Assembly: GCA_037576195.1 (NCBI GenBank)
Contig: CM075102.1
Coordinates: 36,948,745 to 37,012,744, forward strand
Source of the DNA: Phytoseiulus persimilis
Lineage: Eukaryota; Arthropoda; Arachnida; Mesostigmata; Phytoseiidae
Direction of reading: 5' to 3'
Length of the DNA: 64,000 nucleotides
Of this stretch, positions 57,297 to 64,000 are shown piece after piece. The notes under the pieces are model-generated. The model did not search any database and was not told the origin of the DNA. It worked only from the letters and a program-made list of their open reading frames with translations. The position numbers were made by a program, and so were the translations under genes. Numbering within the stretch: the first letter of the stretch is position 1; every line of letters starts with the position of its first letter.

Positions 57297-58048
57297 TCAC
57301 TCCAGCAGCCGGAACTGTATTTCGAGGAGTTTCAGAAACTGATGCCTGTGTAGAGGTAGATACAGCCCCGCCTTATCGATACAATCCACAACAGCGTCCA
57401 TCGCGACGAGAATCTGCAAGATAATGCGATAGGTTTCCGCAACTATCATCATGGGCCACATGGAAATCATAAAGATATGCAGGGGAGATCTGCTCGCCTT
57501 TTGTCTGCTGTAGCCCTTCGCTGCGATTATATTCTTCATCAGGACGATGGACTGTCCCGTGACGTCTGTCCTCCGAACTTGCGTCATGACGCCTGTGCGA
57601 GTCTCGAGTTAGGTCTTGTTTCGGGACAGATGTCAGGCCGAATCGATAAATCGACTGGCAGCAGAAAACCCGACTCCGTTTTGCCTACTCGTTCCGGGAT
57701 ACCGAACTTCTACGCCAGATACTCACTGTGGAGGCAGCGGTGGGTCTCGTCTTCGGGCATGGCTTCTCCCTTGTGGTAGAAAACGTGACAGTTCTTGAAA
57801 ACTTTGCATGCAGTGGTCAGGATCTGCTGCAGCAGAGTAATTGGCATTGCGCCTTGGGCGGCCGAAGCCGCACAGAGGCGGATCTTCTCGGGAAGGAATT
57901 TGTCGAGCTCTCCGAGGTCGCATCCTTTGAACGGGGGAGGTCGGACGTACGGTGGTTCCTGGTAGTCTTCTTCTCCTCCATCATCGGCGGCACTGACGGT
58001 TTCCGAGGAAGCAACTGCTATGCTGAAGAGCAACAGAGCGAAACGCAT
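57297..58048 (-). CDS. Secreted six-cysteine hypothetical protein, 155 aa, two exons
   Basis: The minus strand has ATG at 58048 followed by a textbook signal peptide, MRFALLLFSIAVASSETVSA, predicted to be cut near residue 20. An acidic, proline-rich spacer (about 21-42) precedes a helical-looking region with cysteines at about 43, 59, 81, 87 and 105. Exon 1 ends at 57727 on CTCCACA/GTGAGTAT, phase 1. Exon 2 (57442-57297) follows GATGATAG, enters in the right phase, adds AETYRIILQILVAMDAVVDC (cysteine about 128) and ends in TGA. The intron is 284 nt and AATAAA lies 97 nt downstream. First positions of exon 1 are 36% G and 17% T, and about 68% of third positions are G or C. Six cysteines could form three disulfides in an extracellular domain. 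The exon 2 acceptor is weak, so its boundary is the least certain part. An in-frame ATG upstream (58133) would mask the signal peptide. The antisense frame 57728-58063 is the likely shadow. Confidence 0.55.
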
Positions 58049-59859
58049 GTTCCATTCAATTGAGCGTCGACTGAGGAATGGAATCGAACAGGGGTTTTCG
58101 CACGAAGCGGCCGACAATGATGTTGCGAATGGCAATGAAGCCGCTGCAATCTCATCTGATCACATACAGCTGGCGTATTTGTTTGAGACGGAGCCAGCCG
58201 GCGTTCGTTCGTGGAACGGAGCAAGCGTTCTGTCGTCCTTCGAGATGGCTTTCAAGAGTTAGCCAGCTGAACGACATCGGCAGCCAGGCCGTGGAGTGTT
58301 CCAGCGAAAGAGCAGCTCGCCACCTTGAAGAGCGCATCGTGAACATTCACGAGAGACGCACAAAGGAGTGAACTTGGCAGGAGGCGACCTTCTTCATCTT
58401 TTTTTTTTGCGGCACCATGAGGCTCCGCGAGGCCGGAACCCGTCTGTAACAGATGGCTTCCCCGTCATTGAGTTATTTTTCCCATGTCAACTGGCAAGCC
58501 ATCTCCTGCCGCTCACTCGGCCAGACGGGCGCTATCGAGTTTATCTCTGGCCTTCAGAAATGGTTGCTGGGCGGCGGGCCGGGACTGACGACCGACCGAC
58601 GAGCTGGCCAGCCGGCTCAATCAAATATTTGTTCGCGGTCAGATGAGAGTTGATGAGCGCGCCGTCATTACCGACAGAATGGGGAATCCCAACTGCTGGA
58701 ACCTTGGCCCTGATAACGTCTTCAGGACACTCTGCGAAAAGGGCCGAGGCGTCTGGGCACGAACACTTCGGTCGGAGCAAACACGGCCCTGGCGATTTCT
58801 CTCCATCGTTCACTTGTTTCTCGTTGATTCGATCGGAAGCCGAGCGGTGATCCTCACGATATTCCAGCTGCAATACTCAAGTGGGGGAAACTAACTAACG
58901 AAACTAATCGGTTGCATCGCTTCAAAAGAACATCTAGGCCCCGTTGCTCCCATGCACAACGATATGCACTGAAAACTTACTGGACTGAAGAACCTCAGCA
59001 GAAGGGGTTCAAAAGCCATATGGAATGCCGAAAACCCTGAGAAGGTCGTAACATTCCATTCGTCAGGAATGCCGGATGAATTGCACAACGGAATCACGCG
59101 ATGCTCCCCGTTGCCATTTGCGTAAGAGCTCATCTGCCGCTCTCGCTCCGGTCGCGGCTCCAATACAAGACCCCATCCCTCTAAGGCTGCGGGCTCAGTG
59201 TCAATCCCTTGCACGCTACGCTCGAGTTTCGGGATCCCTGCCGTCAGAGCCTCGTTCGGTTTTTTCGAGGCAGGGGGCGAGAAGGGGAGCCGTCGCGACA
59301 CGGTCAGAACGCTTTGTCTCGGACGATATCACAAGCAGCCGGGAAACTGTACCCCAATCGCGAGCGATCGAACGGAATCTTCGACAGTAATGATTCCACT
59401 CCCGCTCTCGTATGTGGGAAAAGTCAGGACATCTTGCTCGAATCTTGCTCTTCTTGTCAGTTCCGGGACAATAGGCGGCTCATTATCGAACCGACTCGTC
59501 AATTCATTCTTTTTGGCGTGGATTCTCGATAGACGGTACAGTCTCAGTGCCAGCCAGACTGCACGTTGGACGACCGCATCCTCATGAGATTCGAGTCATC
59601 CATTAGACGCGCATTCCTGTATTGAGCATGATCCGGCCGAGGGAAGATCTCCCTCTTGGGCGTCTTCGATCCCCGCCTTCTAGCCTCGGGCCGCTCGATC
59701 CCTCACTGCCTTCCCTCCGCTGTTCTTTATCATACTATCTATCGGAGGGAGCGCTTGATAATTATTCGTGGAGCGGAGAGTCTTCAGTGTGTATCGCAGC
59801 CCGTCCCGCGGAGTACTACGGTGGCCCTCTGGGGTCTCCGCCCTCAGCAAGGTTTTCAG
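58049..59859. other. Unresolved; competing frames at 58541-58894
   Basis: The plus-strand ATG 58643 opens 83 codons (MRVDERAVITDRMGNPN) directly after a fair acceptor (TTCGCGGTCAG). The minus-strand frame 58873-58541 is also coding-like (CPDASALFAECPEDV). First-position base use slightly favours the plus strand. No partner exon was found for either. Confidence 0.35.
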
Positions 59860-60286
59860 TATTTTTCCGGAATGTTCGGTTCCGGTTCGACTTGGTAGAA
59901 AACTTCGCGGGCACGTTTTCGATCTCCTCGCTAAACTGTATGCTGCGAACGAGATGCCTACAGAGAACCAAGGAATTCCGGATCAATCCAGAATCCCGAG
60001 AACCCGGGTAGCCGGAGCCTCGCACAGCTTGACTCCGGGTGAACCCTGTTCCAAAATGAGCCTCGTTGGCAGTCAACGAGGCTTCTATGCGGAGCGGGGA
60101 GCACGGCAGTGGAGTCCGCTAGTCGGGAGACCTGCGCTCAAAGTCGCCGTGAATGTGAGAAGCGAATGTGCGACTGGCACGGCCGCGAACGAGTGCTCAT
60201 ACTCACCCTCCTCGAGGGAAGATGGCGGCACCCAGTCTCATAAGAGTCTCACCGAATGTCCTCTCATCAAGAATCTGGTTCGTTGA
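59860..60286 (+). CDS. Candidate last exon of a hypothetical gene
   Basis: After the acceptor AGCAAGGTTTTCAG a frame of 141 residues runs to TGA at 60284-60286, starting IFPECSVPVRLGRKLRG. First codon positions are about 33% G, 26% A, 27% C and 14% T over most of its length, a strong coding pattern, and more than half of third positions are G or C. The frame contains no hydrophobic segment. A good donor, GTGAAT/GTGAGAAG at 60154, could instead make it an internal exon, phase 0 at its end. Upstream exons were not identified. Family unknown. Confidence 0.32.
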
Positions 60287-61361
60287 TACCTTACTAGCAA
60301 AAGATTCCGAAAACTCTCTAACAGGGTTCGGATCATCTGCTATCTCCAACTCGGGTGTGGAGATAAGGCAGACAGTAACGTGGAGAGAACCTCGGAAGTA
60401 GATTCCATACAAGCGGAAGGAGAATGTTGCTCAGTAATGCACGAGTGAGTACTTGACTTCTGCTCCTCCGTTGCCTTGAGGCAGCGACGAACAGAGTTCT
60501 CCGCAGCGGGACCACATCTCAGGAGCGATCGTCCGAGAGGCTCGGGAAACTAACGAAAGAGAGCTGAGAAGGATAATTGAAATATTCATCCAGCCATTCG
60601 AGTCCCGGCATCGAGGCGCTAAAGGCGTAACAGCTCACAAAGGCAGAAGGCGACTACTCTTCATTCATTCGTTAATTATGTAAAACCTGAAACCCAATCC
60701 CCTTCCTTCCGAGTCGCCTCTTGCTAACAACAACCTCAAGCCGCTGTTGAAGCTGCCTTGGAACAATTAAGCGTCGCTTTCCCGATTCGTTCCACCCTGA
60801 AACGATGTGGAGTCTACTCTTTCTCCGCACCTTACCCCATGGAATTCTGATTCTACCGAAGACGGCCTTATCTCTCGAGGCTTTCGCTCGCTGGTCCTGA
60901 GACTGCACTGCGGACTCGAGTTCATAGTGAATGAATCCTCGTTGTAACTAGAGCTGTGGAGCAAGAGTTGTTGTCGGAGAACGAGACCGTTAATCGGTTC
61001 TGAGATTGCCACAACAGTTTGAAGAGCTGCTTGATTGGATCGGACCGAGGTGAGAGCGGGGAAAACTTACAAGGATCAGACACAAACGAGTCTCCCGCTA
61101 ACCAGACAGACAGTCAGTCAGTCACCGGTCACAAAAGGCGCGGACACGCAGAGTTTACTGCGGAGCTGATGTCTCAGACGGGTCCCGCTCGTAAACTTGA
61201 CTCGCTCAACGCATTCACGAAGTGTGCTCTATTGAACTTTTTACAGGGTCCTCTGAGCTCTGCTCGGGATCCAGCAGCAAATAAATGATCAAATCAACAA
61301 AGCGAACAAAGAAACGACCGGAGCAGTCGGGGGACGTCGTCGTTTCCCTTCTGGTGCGAAT
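60287..61361. other. No confident gene; AATAAA overlapping a stop codon
   Basis: A plus-strand frame of 89 codons (61019-61288) ends ...NK-stop, so AATAAA (61280-61285) directly precedes the TGA. It contains a strong acceptor (TTGAACTTTTTACAG, about 61245). It may be an exon, but no partner was found. Confidence 0.35.
61107..61124. repeat. ACAG/AGTC tetranucleotide tract
   Basis: Short tandem CAGA and CAGT units. Confidence 0.75.
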
Positions 61362-62358
61362 TTACATGGGTACGCTGTTTTCCGTCTGAATGTCGCCATG
61401 TTCGCCCGAGAAGAGGAGCTGCTCCCGAAAAGCTTTTTCGAGGAGAAAAGCTCCGTTCGCCATGTGCGACCCGTCGAAAATGTAAAGACAGAGTGACATA
61501 AAGCCCGGTGCTTGCGGCAATTGTGTCGAACGAGAAACAAATAACGACAACAACAGAAGCGGCACCACAGACGGCAGTATCTCATTTGTGAAGGTAATGA
61601 GGCTCTTCCTCGGCTTTGGTTCCTTCTCATAGAGTAGACGGCGGCAGAGCAGTTGCCGACCTCGACAGAATCTGTCATTATCTTGACACGGTATCATTGC
61701 TATCGTAAGATTGCTGTTTCCTCCCGTCTTCTTACAGGTTCTGTTGTTCTTCGGCCAAGCGAAGCTTTGTTTGCTTTTATTATTATGACCGTGACTTTGG
61801 GTTTTTAGTATGCCAGCAGATCGCTTGCCACTATCGAGAATCCACCAGGGGATCCACATGTGAACCGAGGAATTAGGATGAAAGAACGGCAGGGATGATT
61901 CCTACCGAGATTCAGATCAAACAGAGAGCACCACCAGAACGGTTCCTGTTTGCTGTGCCGGTCACACACACTTACACGAATCGGAGCCGGCGGGAAACTC
62001 CAGAAAGGAAAACTCATGACGAAAATCCACAAGGGCGAGAGTTCTCGAGGTTGGATTGACCGGAGAATAATTTTCGCCTCGACCTCTCCGAGATAAGGAG
62101 TTGAACTTTCATCGATCATAGAAATGTAGATTCCAAATGAATTCGCCGCCAGAGCTTCGCCGCCAGAGCTTCGCCGCGTCATGGCCATTGCCACCAGCCG
62201 CGGGAACAGACGACCGACCGATTCCGAGCGGTCACATTTCTGTCGAACTCTCTCATCTCCTGACGACGGTGATGAGCGAGCCGCGCGAACCAGTTCGTCC
62301 CGACCGAGGTTTCCTCGAATGTTGACAGGAATCTCAGCCATCAAACGTTGCGTTATTC
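61362..62358 (-). CDS. Candidate exons of a hypothetical membrane protein
   Basis: Exon a (62358-61976) follows a strong minus-strand acceptor (TATTGGAATCTTCCAG), may start translation at ATG 62341 (MAEIPVNIRGN), and ends at ATTCGT/GTAAGTGTG, a consensus donor in phase 0. It has about 32% G, 23% A and 20% T at first positions and ends in an aromatic, membrane-type stretch (PLWIFVMSFPFWSF). A second segment, about 61683-61362, reads KSLITFTNEILPSVVPLLLLSLFV, another membrane segment, then FDGSHMANGAFLLEKAF and on to a TAA. Its acceptor is unresolved; the phase-0 candidates (CTGTAAG, GGCCGAAG) are weak. A 14-bp tandem duplication lies inside exon a. Two membrane segments suggest a multi-pass protein, but the family is not recognised. 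Confidence 0.35.
62147..62174. repeat. 14-bp perfect tandem duplication
   Basis: CGCCAGAGCTTCGC occurs twice in direct succession. The unit length is not a multiple of three, so within the overlapping minus-strand exon the two copies are read in different frames. Confidence 0.9.
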
Positions 62359-62664
62359 CTGGAAGATTCCAATATATCAGGGAGGACTCATTAGTGGGAT
62401 CGTGTTGTTGACATGTGCGTTCAGATGGTTTTGCCGGAGGCTGGCGGGCCGTTAAAGAACTCGGAGGGGAGGGGGTAGAGGAGGAGAACAAGACCCGGCG
62501 CCGAGACGTGAAAGCGAGAAGAAACCTGACCAACCGCCCGGCCGGCGGTCTGCTCCTACAAAATGTTCCGGTAATGGCGGCAGGCCGATATCGGCTTGTC
62601 CTTCCTCAGGCAGGCCTTCGGCTTCCTCAGGGACGACGAGATAAGCAAATCGTTCTTACCTCAG

Positions 62665-63175
62665 CCAAAGTTGAGGACAACATCGGCCAGCTTGTTCCAA
62701 CGCGTCCAAGCCTCGAGGAAATGGAGGAAGTGCGCGACAACGACGCTGCCGAAGCCGGGGGGAGAGGTGAGCGAGGTAGGGCTCCCGTAGGTCAGGAATC
62801 GTGGAGCCCCCTTGTAGGGGAGATCGCTCGCGCGCAGCGTTTATCGCATCGACAGCCGGCGGGAGAGAGCCGAGTCTATGATCTTGGCGGTTGACTTTTT
62901 CTTCGTTCACGTATACATGCGCCTATCGGGCGAAGTTTAGTCGGCAACCAGTTCACGTCATCAAGATATCGAGTTGGTGGGTTGGGTTCACGGCCGGCGT
63001 TCCTCTTCCGCAACTTTTCTCGTTCCTTTCCTCTGCAGAGGGGAGGCGGGGGTTGGGGGCTGCCCAAAATGACCGCGATGAGGAAAAGGGTCCGCTGCTC
63101 ATTGGCCGTTATTGCTTTATTGCTGCATCACACCCGGCTAGGTTTCGTCGCTTTTTCGTTCCATACCAGGCGTGA
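62665..63175 (+). CDS. Two phase-matched 3' exons of a hypothetical gene
   Basis: Exon a (62665-62766, 102 nt) lies between the acceptor GTTCTTACCTCAG and the donor GAGAG/GTGAGC, phase 1 at both ends, and reads KVEDNIGQLVPTRPSLEEM. Exon b (63039-63175) follows an excellent acceptor (CCTTTCCTCTGCAG) and enters in phase 1. It carries a charged NDRDEEKG and ends with an arginine and phenylalanine rich tail (RFRRFFVPYQA) at TGA. The 272-nt intron matches others here. The upstream exons are missing. The acceptor of exon a is also a good minus-strand donor (GCTGAG/GTAAGA), so a minus-strand gene is the alternative; its frames there include GSVVVAHFLHFLEAW, closed by a stop overlapping the donor. 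Product unknown. Confidence 0.38.
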
Positions 63176-64000
63176 ATTCCGCTGCGTGTTGCTCAGGAGG
63201 GAAACGCGGCTGGCAGCAAGGGCCCGAGATGACGAAGAACACTTGGGGCGACGGTGCGATGATCGCTTATCGTCTGTCCGTCTCTCTCCTGTCGTTTCGC
63301 CGTTGCCTTGCCCTGGAGTGCACTCGAGTAAGAGTGTTTCCAGAGGGAACTAAATTTTGACCGAGAGCTCCATCCTCGCAAGGGAAGACGCTGCATGCCT
63401 GCGCGGAAGTTGTTCCAGTTTGTCATCGACGCCCGCTCGATGGCTCCTCTTGTCGTGAACTGACGGCTATTTTGATCGATTTCGCCCGGCAGCGACGCTT
63501 TACGAGATTACACGATGACGTCGCCTTCTCATCACAGGAATTCCGATGCATTTATGAAACGTCCGAGTCTCATTTGGGGGGAAGCGCGGCTCACGCGAAC
63601 GAGTTATTTCATAAGCTGGAAACGTAAAAGCCGAACGCTCGAAGTTCCGGATCCATCAACCCCATTTAGTGGTGGTGCATATGACGATCAGAAGCAGCAG
63701 TCGATGTCGATCCTTGGTGCGAGACCGGTCATCTGAGTACGGGTTCCCGCTCCCTCGATCGCCTGTTGGGACGGATCCGTTCGAGATCATCGCCTCCAGC
63801 TCAGTTCCAGTCGTGACGGTCGGGCCGGGTATCGACGAGAAATGTCGATGACTCGTCCTATGCCTCCATTTCTTGTTCCTCGACTCGAAGCAGTGTTGAG
63901 CCGACACTAACAATCCCCTTGCGAAATCGAAACGGAGCGAGGTGGAAGCCTTCAGCTCCGGTTCCCTCAGCCTGCCGGCCTCGTTCGGCGGATCTTAGCA
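63176..64000. other. No confident gene
   Basis: Short open frames lie on both strands. An ATG at 63069 opens a basic, hydrophobic frame within and beyond exon b of the preceding gene, without splice support. Confidence 0.4.

Noticed and set aside
57728..58063. Plus-strand open frame antisense to the secreted six-cysteine gene
   Set aside because: Its first codon positions are poor in A and its base pattern is what a shadow of the minus-strand gene should show. The minus strand has the signal peptide, splice sites and AATAAA.
1..64000. Bacterial or viral origin
   Set aside because: There are no operon-like tightly packed long ORFs, no ribosome binding sites, no recognised prokaryotic or viral protein, and clear GT/AG splice architecture.
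1..64000. Transposable elements (LTR, LINE, DNA transposon)
   Set aside because: Reading by eye found no reverse transcriptase, integrase or transposase motif and no paired terminal repeats. Short or decayed copies cannot be excluded without a library search.

Overview
Organism. The window looks like nuclear DNA of a compact, unmethylated animal genome. Base composition is close to balanced, CpG and TCGA words are common rather than depleted, and there are no Shine-Dalgarno-spaced operons. The best protein-like segments are short and bounded by GT/AG splice sites, with deduced introns mostly of about 150-400 nt, and many short tetranucleotide repeats are present. This fits an arthropod such as a phytoseiid mite, but that is inference; no gene here was recognised well enough to fix the taxon.

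How to read the calls. No open frame matches a protein family I can name. The DNA is poor in stop codons on both strands, so long open frames overlap nearly everywhere and length alone proves nothing. I called genes only where several signs agreed: a strong donor or acceptor, compatible phase between neighbouring exons, first codon position rich in G/A and poor in T, a Kozak-like ATG, a signal peptide or membrane segment, or a poly(A) signal at a sensible distance. All gene models are ab initio, of low to moderate confidence, and the products are hypothetical.

Layout. 3-5.3 kb: the longest open frame of the window (+) and a possible first exon (-). 8.1-8.8 kb: a two-exon gene (+). 10.3-10.5 kb: a possible micropeptide gene (+). 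16.6-17.5 kb: candidate exons (+). 18.5-19.5 kb: the 3' half of a gene with a glutamine run (-). 21.4-22.1 kb: three small cysteine-containing exons (+). 25.0-25.2 kb: a last exon with a close poly(A) signal (-). 26.7-27.2 kb: coding-like fragments in three frames ending at a CAG/GTGAGT junction (+). 28.6-29.3 kb: candidate exons with a membrane segment (+). 29.9-30.2 kb: a one-exon ORF with a hydrophobic N-terminus (-). 32.8-33.5 kb: serine-rich frames (-). 38.2-38.9 kb: a 259-codon ORF with a poly-serine run (+). 43.5-44.4 kb: a two-exon gene (+). 46.0-47.2 kb: a three-exon gene (-). 57.3-58.0 kb: the best model, a small secreted six-cysteine protein (-). 59.9-60.3 kb: a possible last exon (+). 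61.4-62.4 kb: membrane-type exons (-). 62.7-63.2 kb: two phase-matched exons (+). The remainder is intronic or intergenic with simple repeats.

Nothing shows these genes working together. No tRNA, rRNA, CRISPR array, transposase, reverse transcriptase or terminal-repeat element was found.
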